Assembly: GCA_963698395.1 (NCBI GenBank)
Contig: CAVOQQ010000003.1
Span: 248,001-312,000, forward strand
Reading direction: 5' to 3'
DNA from: JBBQUN01 sp963698395
GTDB lineage: Bacteria; Actinomycetota; Acidimicrobiia; Acidimicrobiales; SZUA-35
DNA length: 64,000 nucleotides
Shown piece after piece: positions 1 to 11,124 of this stretch. The notes beneath the pieces are model-generated. The model was not told the origin of the DNA. It worked only from the letters and a program-made list of their open reading frames with translations, and searched no databases. Numbering within the stretch: the stretch's first letter is position 1; each line of letters starts with the position of its first letter. The position numbers and the translations under genes were made by a program.

Positions 1-912
1 ACCGGCAGCGACGGCACGGCGTTCGTCCTCCGGCGACCGCCGCTCGGCGCCGTGCTCGCCTCGGCCCACGACATGGCCCGTGAGCACCGGATCATCGCCG
101 GCGTCGGCAAGACCTCGCTCCCGGTGCCCCGAGCGCTGGGGCTCTGTGAAGACGTCTCGGTCAACGACGCGCCGTTCTACGTCATGAACTACGTCGAGGG
201 GGTCGTCCTCCACAACGACGAAGTCGTGCTCGAAGCGATGCCAGACGAGGCCAAGCGAACCGCCACCAGCAAGAGCGTCGTCGAGGTGCTCGCCCAACTC
301 CACATGACCAACCCCGACGACATCGGGCTCGGCGAGCTCGGACGCAAAGAGGCCTACCTCGATCGCCAGCTCAAGCGCTGGGCCGGGCAATGGGAGAAGT
401 CGAAGACCCGCGAGCTGCCGATCATGGAGCAAGCCCACCAACTGCTGGTCGAACACAAGCCCGAGCAGAAGTACACCGGCATCGTCCACGGCGACTACCG
501 CCTGGGCAACATGCTGGTCGACGTCGAGCAATGCGACGTCGTCGCCGTGCTCGACTGGGAGCTGTGCACGCTGGGCGATGTGCTGGCCGACGTCGGCTAT
601 CTGCTCAACAACTGGGTGCAGCCTGGCGAGGAGTCGGCCCGTGGCGCAACCGCGAACCCCACCTCGGTGGGCGGCTTCCGAACACGAGAGGAGCTCGTGG
701 AGCACTACTCGGCGATCACCGGGTTCGAAGTCACCAGCATCAACTACTACCGGGCCTTCCAGAACTGGCGTCTCGCCGCCATCGTCGAGGGGGTGCTGGC
801 TCGCTACCTGCAGGGCGTCATGGCCGACGACTCGGTCGACACCGACGCCTACAAGGAACAAGTCGAGGGTCTGTGCCAACAGGCGCTGGACCTCCTGGCG
901 ACGCTGAGCTGA
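1..912 (+). CDS. Phosphotransferase family protein (APH/ACAD10-like kinase fold), 5'-truncated by window edge
   Basis: The frame is open from base 1, so the N-terminus lies outside the window. The visible ~303 residues are the C-terminal part of an aminoglycoside-phosphotransferase-fold kinase. The catalytic loop reads IVHGDYRLGNMLVD and the metal-binding motif VVAVLDWELCTLGD follows about 20 residues later. Known members of this family are the FadE36 or ACAD10/11-type proteins that phosphorylate hydroxy-acyl substrates in unusual fatty acid breakdown. The substrate cannot be read from sequence. About 200 bases without a gene separate it from the monooxygenase downstream. Confidence 0.85.
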   Translation, partial: TGSDGTAFVLRRPPLGAVLASAHDMAREHRIIAGVGKTSLPVPRALGLCEDVSVNDAPFYVMNYVEGVVLHNDEVVLEAMPDEAKRTATSKSVVEVLAQLHMTNPDDIGLGELGRKEAYLDRQLKRWAGQWEKSKTRELPIMEQAHQLLVEHKPEQKYTGIVHGDYRLGNMLVDVEQCDVVAVLDWELCTLGDVLADVGYLLNNWVQPGEESARGATANPTSVGGFRTREELVEHYSAITGFEVTSINYYRAFQNWRLAAIVEGVLARYLQGVMADDSVDTDAYKEQVEGLCQQALDLLATLS

Positions 913-1121
913 GGGGCTCCTTCCTTCCGGCGACGCTCGGCAACGACGCCTCGGGCACGTCCCTGCTCGAACGCAGCATCGGCAGACACCGCCTTGGCCA
1001 CGCCGAGTACGTCGAGCGAACCTGGGACTGGTCCGCCGGCCACCGACCTCGGCCGGGGTGGCCGCACTGGCCGCAGCAACAGAATGGGCCCGACCCAGGG
1101 CGCCAGCTAGTGTCCGAACGC

Positions 1122-2758
<1,637 letters not shown>

Positions 2759-2762
<4 letters not shown>

Positions 2763-4321
2763 CCAGGATCACCCATCCGACCGCGTCCGGCGAGACGCTC
2801 GTGCTCGAACGACCAATCGACGAGCTGTCAGCGAGTGAGCGCGAAACCTTGATCGATCAGATCCAGCGGGGGGCGCGCCTCTTCCTGGTTCTCCAGCCCG
2901 GGGACCAGGCGGGGTCGGAGCTTGCCGGCGCCGAGGTCGCGCACATCGAGCCGCTCACCGAGTGGTTCGTGACGCTCGCCGATCGACCCGAGGCCGCCCG
3001 ACTCGACGGTGAAGTCCCGGTTCGCAGTGGTCTCCGCCACCTGCGGCCCACGACCGACGACGTCGAGATCGCTGCCACCGCCAGCGTGCGTTTCGAGCAT
3101 CGTCCGGTGCTGACCCTTCGCCAACTCGGCGCGGGCGTCGTGATCGGCAGCGGGCTCGATGCCGATGCTGCAAGGAATCACGCCGTCGTCGGGCACTTCA
3201 TCGAGCGTCTCTTGGCGGGCACCGCCGACCCGACGCTCACCACCATGGGCGTCGCCGTCGTCGGCTACGGCCCGTTCGGGGGCATGGGCTATACCCACGG
3301 CCTGGCCTGCACCGAGACCGAGGGGCTCGAACTCGTTGCCGCCGTCGACACCTCGCCCGACCGCCTCGAAGCCGCACTCGCCGACTTCCCGGCCTTGCGC
3401 ATGTATCACGATGCCACCGCCATGGCCGCCGACGACGGCGTCGACATCGCCATCATCGCCACGCCGCCGGTCTTCCACGCACCGCTGGCCCTCGAACTCC
3501 TCCGCGCCGGCAAGCACGTCGTCCTCGAGAAGCCGATGTGCCTCACCCTCGAACAGGCGGACCAACTCCTGGCGGCAGCCGATGACGCCGGCAAGACGCT
3601 CACGGTGCACCAGAGCCGCCGCTGGGATCGCGACTACCTGGCGCTCGCCATGGCCATCGAACAGGGTCGTATCGGTGAGGTCTTCAACATCGAGACGTTC
3701 GTCGGAGGCTTCGAGCATCCCTGCCGCGCCTGGCACTCCGAAGACACCGTGTCGGGCGGGGCGGTGTACGACTGGGGGTCCCACCACATCGACTGGATCA
3801 TCCAGCTCTACGGTGCGGCGCCTCGCCGAGTGATGTCGAACAGCCATACCCGGGTGTGGCACGACACCAGCAACGTCGACCAGCTGACGGTGTGGATGCA
3901 GTGGGACGACGGTCGTGAGGCCACGTTCCGGCAAAGCGATGTCGCGGCGATTCGGCGCCCCAAGTTCTACGTGCAGGGCACCGAAGGAACGATCGAGGGC
4001 CACTACCGGCCCCTTCGGAACGAGAGACTCGAAGCCGGTCGGGGTCATCTCGACGGATGGCATCACCATGCCGAGGCTCCGGTCGACCTCCTCTTGGCAC
4101 GCTACGAGAGCGGCTACGGCATCACCGAGACCCAGCTCCCCCCTGCGCCGCACCCGGGCTGGGGTTTCCACCGGAACCTCGCCGATCATCTCCTCGCCGG
4201 CGAGCCCTTGGAGGTCGACCCTCGACAGAGCCGGGCGGTGGTTGCCGTCCTCGAGGCCGCACACGAATCGGGGGCGAGCGGCGGCGTCCTGATCCAGTTG
4301 CCCGACTTCGACCTGTCGTGA
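2759..4321 (+). CDS. Gfo/Idh/MocA oxidoreductase with an extra N-terminal ThuA-like domain
   Basis: A 520-residue protein. Residues ~163-520 are a standard NAD(P)-dependent Gfo/Idh/MocA dehydrogenase: the Rossmann motif VVGYGPFGG is at ~167, the catalytic-lysine motif VVLEKPM follows ~90 residues later, and the substrate domain contains GGAVYDWGSHHIDW. Relatives are usually ~350 residues. Here ~160 residues precede the dehydrogenase and resemble a small ThuA/glutamine-amidotransferase-like sugar-utilisation domain (EWFVTLADRPEA, GVVIGSGLDADAARN). That assignment is tentative. An internal ATG at 3245 could start a conventional-length protein, but the ATGA overlap with the monooxygenase favours the long form. 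The likely substrate is a sugar or inositol derivative. Confidence 0.85.
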
Positions 4322-5218
4322 GCTACCACCCCGGCCGCTCTCGTCTCATCCCGATCCGTTCGGGGGTCGAGCTGCGAACCGTGTGGTGGGAACCCGAGGG
4401 TCCGCCGGTCGGATCACCCTGGCTGCTCGTCCACGGACTGGCATCGAATGCCCGTCTCTGGGACGGCGTCGGCCGACGGCTCGCCGGGGCAGGCCGGTTG
4501 GCGGTTGCGGTCGACCAACGTGCTCACGGACTGTCATCGAAGATCGACGGCCCGTTCGACATGGCCACCGTTGCCGACGACCTGATCCACCTCCTCGACG
4601 CGCTCGACTGGTCGAGCGTCCACCTCGTCGGTCAATCGTGGGGTGGCAACGTCGTGGTCGAGGCAGCCGTGCGGCATCCTCGAGCGCGTCGACCTGGTCG
4701 TCGGTGTCGATGGGGGCGCCATCGACCTTCGATCGCGGTTCGCGACCTGGGAAGAGACCGAGCGTCGGCTGGCGCCACCCCGCCTGGCGGGAACGCCTCT
4801 GCGACAGATCGAGCAGTGGCTGGCCGCCTCGGCTGCCGACTGGCCGGAAGAGGGTCGACAGGGCACACTCGCCAACTTCGAACTGCTCGACGGCGATGAG
4901 CCGACCATTGCGCCCTGGCTGTCCTTCGAACGTCATCTGGCGGTGCTGCGAGGACTCTGGGAACACGATCCCAGCGAGCGCTTCGCCGAACTCACCACAC
5001 CGCTGCTGCTGATCGGTGCCGATGACGGCAGCGGCAACGCTGCCGAGAAGCACGCCAACCTCGACCGGGCGGTCGAGTTGGCACCGCGGGCGAGAGCCGA
5101 GTGGTTCACCCCCGCTCACCACGACGTGCACGCCCAGAAACCCGACGAGGTCGTCGCTCTGCTCCTCCAGGCTGCCGACGACCCGGACTTCTTTCCTCAG
5201 GACTCCAGCTCACACTGA
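4318..5218 (+). pseudogene. Alpha/beta hydrolase, interrupted by an apparent 1-base insertion
   Basis: The two halves lie in different frames. The first, from a GTG overlapping the previous stop (GTGA), encodes the oxyanion region WLLVHGLASNARLWDG and the nucleophile elbow GQSWGG. The second encodes the acid motif LLLIGADDGSG and the catalytic-His region HHDVHAQKP. The frame changes at about 4678-4682, where CATCCTCGAG would read through as HPE if one base were absent. All three catalytic-triad regions survive and the total length (~299 codons) is normal. The break therefore looks recent or is a sequencing error. Joined, it would be a hydrolase of unknown ester or epoxide substrate, last in the monooxygenase run. 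Confidence 0.85.
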
Positions 5219-5369
5219 CGGGGCTCGGGTGAGCAACGGGGAACCGGTCGGCCGCCGAACCGAGATCCACCGATCGGCCGATGACGGTGGTCGACCGCAA
5301 CGGGTACGCGTTGCCACCCGAGGCCGGCGGGGTCCTCGGGTGGCACGATCGCTGGTGGCGTTCGGGTGT
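5219..5369. other. Convergent intergenic spacer
   Basis: About 150 bases lie between the hydrolase stop and the end of the minus-strand HNH gene. I see no gene and no clear terminator hairpin with a T-run. Confidence 0.5.
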
Positions 5370-6863
5370 TCAGTTGTTGGCGGGTTCTCGTTCGGTGGCC
5401 CGGTTCTTGACCAGCCGGGCTCGCGGTTTCGAGTCGTCGGGTGGTCTGTCTCGGCCCGGGGCTGGGCTCGATCGCTCGGTATCGGCCGGGGACCCGACGC
5501 TGGGCCCAGCGGCGGGCCGGGTTTCGGGACTGGCCTGGGGTCTGGTTCGAGTCCTCGAGGCGGCTGCTCGGGTCTTCGAGGCGGCTGCTCGTGTTTTCGG
5601 GGCGGTCTTGGCTGTCTGCCAGTCGGTCAGCCGTGTCGGCCGGCAGGCCGCACGCACGGTGCCGCCGGTGTCGGTGAGGAACAGCAGGCCGGGCTGGGTG
5701 ACGCTGTGCATCAGCGACCAGCCGCCCTCATGCACGAGATGATGATGCCGCCAACACAACGGCACCAGATTCACCAGATCGGTCGGGCCGCCGTGTTCCC
5801 ATTCCAGGATGTGATGGATATGACACAGATCGAACACGGTGTCGCACGCACCGACCGCACACGTGGAATGCAAGGCCCGTAGCACCGTCCGCTGGGCCTG
5901 GGTGGCGGTCCGGTACCGGCGGCCCACGTTGAGCTCACCGGTGAACGGGTCGACCACGATCGCTTGGAACACCGCCCCGCAGCACAACCGACGGAGTGTG
6001 GACGGCGGGACCGGCGCACCGTAGGCGGTTTCGGCCACTGTGTGATCGGTGAACCCGTTGGCCAAAGTGTCGGCATCCACGATGGCGGTGATGTCGGCCT
6101 TACCGGCCGCAGCCAGCACACTCGAGGCCAGCATGGTGAGCGCTTGTGCTGTGTACTGCTCACGGCGGATCGGTTCCCCATCGTGGGGTGCGAACCCGAG
6201 GCCGGCACCGGCCGGATCGTTCTGGGCGGTGTTGATGAGTGTGTCGGTGAGGTGGCCGAGGGCGTTGGCCACGGTTTCGCCCCGGATCGGGTCGAGCGCA
6301 CCGGAGAAACGGATCATCCCGGTGTGGGGATCGATCCACGATTTGTGGAACGAGTCCCGGCACTGTCGGGCCAGCCGGTTTTCGCCCCGGTCGTTCTTGA
6401 TGGTGTCGGCCAGACGTTGGCAGTGTTTGCGGAACGCTTCGGGCGACAGTGTTCGGGCGGTGCGGGCCAACTCGGTGTCGTGGCGGGCGAACGCGTGCTT
6501 TTCGTCGTCGGTGAGGCCGTGTTGGGCGGCTGCGGCGGCGTCGAGGTGTTCGGCGGAGATGTCGCCGTTGGCCAGGGTGTCGCCGACGTCGGGGAGCTGA
6601 CCCAACGTGTTCCCGCGGCGTGTGGCGGTGCGGGCCTTGCGGGCACTGGTGCGGCCGTTGTTGCCGAGCAGGTCGTCGGGTTCGGGGGTGTTGCGGTCGC
6701 TTTGTTTGAGGGCGGTGACCCGGCGGGCGATGGCGGCGGTGGTGTAGGTGACCAGGGAGTCGAGTTGGCGGCACGCTTCGGACAGTTCGGCCAGCTGCGC
6801 GACGGTGGCGGTGTCGATGGTTGCGGTCTCCAACTGGTGGAGATGACACTGGGCCGGAGTCAT
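5370..6863 (-). CDS. DUF222 domain protein with C-terminal HNH endonuclease motif (13E12 family)
   Basis: A ~497-residue protein. The helical DUF222 region fills most of it, and an HNH nuclease motif lies at ~335-385: CAVGACDTVFDLCHIHHILE, then GGPTDLVNLVPLCWRHHHLVHEGGW. The paired Cys residues, the central HIHH and the closing HHHLVH give the zinc-bound betabetaalpha-metal layout. These genes are multicopy in actinobacterial genomes and often tied to mobile DNA, but no cellular role is established. The ATG at 6863 is chosen; an in-frame GTG at 6881 is possible. The last ~90 residues are Pro/Ala/Arg-rich and low in complexity. Confidence 0.9.
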   Translation of the reverse strand: MTPAQCHLHQLETATIDTATVAQLAELSEACRQLDSLVTYTTAAIARRVTALKQSDRNTPEPDDLLGNNGRTSARKARTATRRGNTLGQLPDVGDTLANGDISAEHLDAAAAAQHGLTDDEKHAFARHDTELARTARTLSPEAFRKHCQRLADTIKNDRGENRLARQCRDSFHKSWIDPHTGMIRFSGALDPIRGETVANALGHLTDTLINTAQNDPAGAGLGFAPHDGEPIRREQYTAQALTMLASSVLAAAGKADITAIVDADTLANGFTDHTVAETAYGAPVPPSTLRRLCCGAVFQAIVVDPFTGELNVGRRYRTATQAQRTVLRALHSTCAVGACDTVFDLCHIHHILEWEHGGPTDLVNLVPLCWRHHHLVHEGGWSLMHSVTQPGLLFLTDTGGTVRAACRPTRLTDWQTAKTAPKTRAAASKTRAAASRTRTRPQASPETRPAAGPSVGSPADTERSSPAPGRDRPPDDSKPRARLVKNRATEREPANN

Positions 6864-6945
6864 GAAAATCACTCTACCCACGGGGTATGACAGAGCTCTG
6901 AACAGGGAACACGTGAGACATCCGTCGTTGACACACCGAGAATCC

Positions 6946-8772
6946 CTAGCCGACCTCGGACAGCCGGCGAGCCACGTCTCGTCCTCGTTCGACGTCGACC
7001 GAGCGCAGCAGATAGATCCCTGCAGCGAAGAACACGAACAGCGACAGCACCGCGGGCCGGCTCGAATCGAAGATGGTCACGCTCAGGACGAAGAGCAGCG
7101 GCGAGATGAACGAAGCGAACTTCGACACCACCGAGAAGAAGCCGAAGAACTCACCGCTGCGCCGCTCGGGGATCAGTCTGGTGAACAGCGATCTCGACAG
7201 CGCCTGGCTGCCGCCCTGGCACACGGCGACGAGCCAAGCGAGGAACCAGAACTCCACCACGGAGTCGAGGGCGAAACCCCAGACGGCGATCACGCTGTAG
7301 GCAACCAGGGCGATCGTGATCGCCCCCTTGGTGGTCAGCCCATCGGCGAGCGAGGTGAAGCGGCGGCTGGCAACGGCAGCCACCACGACGGCGACGAGTT
7401 GCGTGATGACGATCAGGGCAAGGATCGTCGGGATGCTCGAGGATCGTGGCGGTGGCAGCACTTCGATGGACTCGATCCGGAACTGATCGCCAGACCCACT
7501 GATGACCTGGAGCGTGATGATGTGAGCACCGGCCTCGTCGATCTCGATCAGCTCGGTCTCCCCGGTTCGATCGGAGGGATTGTCAGTGTCGATGACGAAC
7601 AGCTCGCCGTCGTCGTCGACCATCGGATCGCCGTCGATCACCACCGCGATGTCGCCGAATCCCGGGCCGGCGTCGTGGGTGATCTCGAGCGACTGGCCAT
7701 TCCAGCGGAAGGTGACCGGGCTGACGGCGCTGTCGATCTCGACGACGCCCTCCTCGACGAAACCATCGAGGGCAGCACCACTCACATCGCCGGCAGCGAA
7801 CAGCCGAGCGCCGATCCCCACGATCGGCAACAAGACGATGTTGGCGATCACGAAGGCTGTGAGGAACCGGCGCCGAATCCGATCGGCCGTCAGCAGTGAT
7901 CCGAACATCAGACTGTAAGGAATGCCGACGAACTGGACCAGCAAGATCGCGAGCGTGAGCTCGATCGCCCCGAAGCCGAGCTCGGCCCCGTAGATGGCAG
8001 CCACGGTGATCACGGCGTTGATGCCGTCGTTGTAGATCAGGAAGGCGATGAGGAACCGTTTCAGGTCTGGCAGCTCACCGAGCCCACGCAGGGTCACGAG
8101 GGCGTCGGACACCCCGGACTTCACGGCCTCGGTCACTCGTCGGGATCCGAGGCCTGGTGGCTCTGGTACCGATCGGACCAATGGCGTGGCGAACAGGGCC
8201 CACCAGATGCCGACCGAGACGAAGCTCAGACGGACACCGAGGTTGTCATCGGGCAGGGCGAAGATCGCCACCACGTTGGCTGCGAGCAGGAGTCCACCGC
8301 CCAGATATCCAAAGGCATAGCCTCGGGCCGAGACCCGGTCGATGTCGTCGGCCCGAGCGACGTGCGGCAGGAGCGAGTCGTAGAACACGTTCGAGGTTCC
8401 GAAACCGATGCGAGCGATCGCGAAGAGGATCGAGGCCATCAACCAATCGCCCTCACCGACACCGAACATCGAGATCGTCGCCACGATGCCGATCGTGGCG
8501 AACACCAACAGGAAGCGCTTGCGCCAGCCCGCCTCGTCGGCAGCGGCGCCGAGAACGGGACTGAGGAGAGCGACGATGAGCACCGAAAGGCTGAGCGTGA
8601 GGGTGTAGTAGCGGGTGGCCTCGGCCGGCGACGACAGCGTCGAACCGGCGACCGTCGAGTAGTAGACGGGCAGAACGGCCGCCAGCATCGTGGTGGCGAA
8701 GGCGGAGTTCGCCCAGTCGTAGAAGACCCAGGCCCGAACTCGTTCTCGGTACTGGTCTTCCTTGGAGGCCAC
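6946..8772 (-). CDS. MFS transporter, UMF1/Atg22-like, with a large extracytoplasmic insert
   Basis: A 608-residue membrane protein. The N-terminal WVFYDWANSAFATTM motif identifies the UMF1 (Atg22-related) branch of the major facilitator superfamily, and about 12 hydrophobic helices can be traced. Between the two six-helix halves, at residues ~324-444, lies a hydrophilic acidic insert rich in Asp, Gly and short beta-like stretches. It ends at the next helix after LPPPRSSS and would sit outside the membrane. Ordinary relatives are ~420-450 residues and lack it. The substrate is unknown; Atg22 itself exports amino acids. It is oriented divergently from the next transporter. Confidence 0.88.
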   Translation of the reverse strand: MASKEDQYRERVRAWVFYDWANSAFATTMLAAVLPVYYSTVAGSTLSSPAEATRYYTLTLSLSVLIVALLSPVLGAAADEAGWRKRFLLVFATIGIVATISMFGVGEGDWLMASILFAIARIGFGTSNVFYDSLLPHVARADDIDRVSARGYAFGYLGGGLLLAANVVAIFALPDDNLGVRLSFVSVGIWWALFATPLVRSVPEPPGLGSRRVTEAVKSGVSDALVTLRGLGELPDLKRFLIAFLIYNDGINAVITVAAIYGAELGFGAIELTLAILLVQFVGIPYSLMFGSLLTADRIRRRFLTAFVIANIVLLPIVGIGARLFAAGDVSGAALDGFVEEGVVEIDSAVSPVTFRWNGQSLEITHDAGPGFGDIAVVIDGDPMVDDDGELFVIDTDNPSDRTGETELIEIDEAGAHIITLQVISGSGDQFRIESIEVLPPPRSSSIPTILALIVITQLVAVVVAAVASRRFTSLADGLTTKGAITIALVAYSVIAVWGFALDSVVEFWFLAWLVAVCQGGSQALSRSLFTRLIPERRSGEFFGFFSVVSKFASFISPLLFVLSVTIFDSSRPAVLSLFVFFAAGIYLLRSVDVERGRDVARRLSEVG

Positions 8773-8834
8773 CCGCAGATCCTAGAGGTGGAGAAGTCGG
8801 TCAGTGCCGGTGCATCGGGCCGTAGCCTTTGCCC

Positions 8835-10046
8835 GTGCCTCTTCCAGCCGACCGACGAGCGCTCCAGTCCGTGGCTGCCCAGTTCTTCGTCAACGGGGCG
8901 GTCGTCGCCTCGTTCGTCCCTCGACTTCCCGAGATTCGGGACGCCATCGATGTCTCACTCGCGACGCTCGGGTTGATTCTCACCCTCGGCGGGGCGGTGG
9001 GGATCAGCGGCAGCGTTGCCGTCTCACCGCTGGTGGAGCGTTTCGGTACCCGGCGCGTCATCATCGTCGGCGGCATGCTGCTGGTCTCGTGCTTGAGCGT
9101 GATCGGATTCGCCACCCATCCCCTCGTGCTCGTCCTGGCGCTTGCCGGCATCAGCACGTTCGACGTCGTCGTCGATGTCTCGATGAACATGCAGGGCTCG
9201 TGGATCAGCGCACGGCGTTCGCGGCCGGTGATGAATCGATTGCACGGCCTGTGGTCGTTGGGCACCGTGGCCGGCGGGCTCGTTGCCGCTCGGATGGCGG
9301 CGGCAGGCATCTCGCCTCGTGTCCATCTGCTCGGAGCCACCGTCGTGCTGTGGCTGACGCTCGTGTTCATCGGACGGGGATTGCTGACCGAAGACGAGGC
9401 AGTCGACGAGGACGCGGCCGACGATCCCACCGCCGACGACCAACGGGTGCGTCGACGAGCCGCTCGACGGGGGCTGCTCATGTTCGCGCTCGCCGGTGGA
9501 ACCGCCGTTGCCATGGAGATGACCTCGAGCGACTGGGCCGCCTTCCGCCTCACCGATGACTTCGGAGCCACCGCCGGTTTCGCCGGCCTCGCCTATGTCG
9601 CGAACACCACGGGCATGACCGTCAGCCGACTCGCTGGTGATGCGATCGAGGCGAGCATCGGCAAGCACTCCCTGCTGCGAGCGGCGATCGCCATCACGGC
9701 CGTCGGTCTCGTGTTGGCCTCCTTCGGGCCGAACCAAACCGTCACGATGGTGGGTTACGGGCTGACCGGCATCGGCATGGCCCCCTTCATGCCGCGCCTG
9801 TACGACGACGCCGTGAAACTCCCTGGCAAACCGGGCGCCGGGGTCGGGGCACTCACCGCCGGGATCCGGGTCACGCTCTTGGTCACACCGGTCGTGGTCG
9901 GAACCCTGGCCGCCACCGTGCTCACGATCGGGCAGGCCACCGCGGTCGTGACCTTGCCGGCCATCGCCGCCTTCGCCTTCCTGACCCAGTCGCCGCAGAT
10001 GCGACCCAGCGCAGTTGAAACAGCGCAGTTGAAACAGCGGAGCTGA
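8835..10046 (+). CDS. MFS transporter (YbjJ-like)
   Basis: A ~403-residue protein with about 12 hydrophobic helices. The first-helix motif QFFVNGAVVASFVPRLPEIR and the loop motif VERFGTRRVI are typical of the YbjJ-like branch of the major facilitator superfamily. A hydrophilic acidic loop (DEAVDEDAADDPTADDQ) separates the halves. The GTG at 8835 is the chosen start; a TTG two codons earlier is possible. The last dozen codons are made of a 14-base tandem repeat, so the C-terminus is probably not conserved. No substrate can be assigned. Confidence 0.85.
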   Translation: MPLPADRRALQSVAAQFFVNGAVVASFVPRLPEIRDAIDVSLATLGLILTLGGAVGISGSVAVSPLVERFGTRRVIIVGGMLLVSCLSVIGFATHPLVLVLALAGISTFDVVVDVSMNMQGSWISARRSRPVMNRLHGLWSLGTVAGGLVAARMAAAGISPRVHLLGATVVLWLTLVFIGRGLLTEDEAVDEDAADDPTADDQRVRRRAARRGLLMFALAGGTAVAMEMTSSDWAAFRLTDDFGATAGFAGLAYVANTTGMTVSRLAGDAIEASIGKHSLLRAAIAITAVGLVLASFGPNQTVTMVGYGLTGIGMAPFMPRLYDDAVKLPGKPGAGVGALTAGIRVTLLVTPVVVGTLAATVLTIGQATAVVTLPAIAAFAFLTQSPQMRPSAVETAQLKQRS

Positions 10047-10048
10047 AA
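10007..10048. repeat. 14-bp direct tandem repeat, three copies
   Basis: The unit CAGCGCAGTTGAAA occurs at 10007-10020 and again, identically, at 10021-10034. A third copy at 10035-10048 differs at two bases. The array overlaps the last codons and the stop of the MFS gene. Because 14 is not a multiple of three, gain or loss of one unit would change the protein's C-terminus. Confidence 0.95.
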
Positions 10049-10077
10049 ACGACACGGCCGAGAGAACCAGCCCAGCG

Positions 10078-11055
10078 TCAGCTGTCGAACTGTTCTCGCT
10101 CGGCGCTGGTGACGCACTCACCGGCCGCCGTCGACAGGATCTCCTCGGCCTCGGGATCACCGAGCGCCGACAGTCGTGCATAGTCGGTTGCCTTGACCTT
10201 CTCGTCGATACACGCTGCCGTCTGGGTCGAGATCTCGATGCCTCGCTCCTTCCAGAGCGAAGCCTGGTACAGGATCCCGGTGTCGAGACAGGACAAGACC
10301 GTGCCGTCCAGCGCCAACTTCATGGCCTCGTCGTCTTCTTCGCGATAGACCACCCGTCGATAGCGCTGGAGCCAGAAGTTCACTTTCTGCTCTGGGGCCG
10401 AATAGACCTCTTCGAGGCACGCCTGATCCACCGCCGGAGCGGTCCGTGGTTCTTCGAGCAGCGACGCCACCGACTCGCCGAGAATCGGGGCCACCGGGGA
10501 GACACAGGCGGTCGCTCCGATGATCGCCGGGTCTTGACCCGCGCCGCTCCACGCCGGCGTCTCGAGCCGACCGTTCATCAAGTGGAGCAACCCGAGAAAG
10601 GCCATGCCCTGGGTGTCGGAACCCTTGATCGCCGTTGCCAGGCAGTCGCGCATCTCCTTGGTGAGCCACGGCTGGTCGGCCTCCTCGAGCCGAAGGCTGA
10701 TGAGCTGCGGCGGCGAGCACTCCGTCGCCCTCGTCACGATCGTGACGTGCTCCTCGACCACCAGGTTCACCGCTCCACCGGCGGTGTCGGCCTTCTCGAG
10801 CAAGACGCCGAGCCCGGGGTCGGCAGCAACGAGCTCCTCGAGACAGGTCTGACGGACCGCTTCGAGCGCCGCCCTCTCGGCGTCGGCCGGATCGCTGAAC
10901 GCAGTGCCGGGTGCGGTCGTGACCGGTGTCTGCACCGTGGACTCGGTGGTGACGGACTGCTCCGCCGACTCACCACCCGATCCACTCGATCCACTCGATC
11001 CACAGGCGGACGCACCGACTGCCATCGCCAACAACAGCTTCGCCAATCGGTGCAT
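10078..11055 (-). CDS. Secreted lipoprotein of unknown function
   Basis: A ~325-residue protein with a lipoprotein signal peptide: a short basic start (MHRLAK), a hydrophobic core and the lipobox GASAC, followed by a Ser/Gly linker. The mature part is largely alpha-helical in composition. It has several spaced cysteines, including CLEELV, CSPPQ, CLATAI and CLEEVY, probably disulfide-bonded. The ATG at 11055 is preferred over 11061 because it gives a normal signal peptide. I do not recognise the family. It is convergent with the MFS gene. Confidence 0.8.
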   Translation of the reverse strand: MHRLAKLLLAMAVGASACGSSGSSGSGGESAEQSVTTESTVQTPVTTAPGTAFSDPADAERAALEAVRQTCLEELVAADPGLGVLLEKADTAGGAVNLVVEEHVTIVTRATECSPPQLISLRLEEADQPWLTKEMRDCLATAIKGSDTQGMAFLGLLHLMNGRLETPAWSGAGQDPAIIGATACVSPVAPILGESVASLLEEPRTAPAVDQACLEEVYSAPEQKVNFWLQRYRRVVYREEDDEAMKLALDGTVLSCLDTGILYQASLWKERGIEISTQTAACIDEKVKATDYARLSALGDPEAEEILSTAAGECVTSAEREQFDS

Positions 11056-11124
11056 GCCCAACTCCCTCGCGTGGCTTCCCTCCAGCCGGACCGACGGTAC
11101 TCGATCCTGCCCTGGTGGTCTGCT

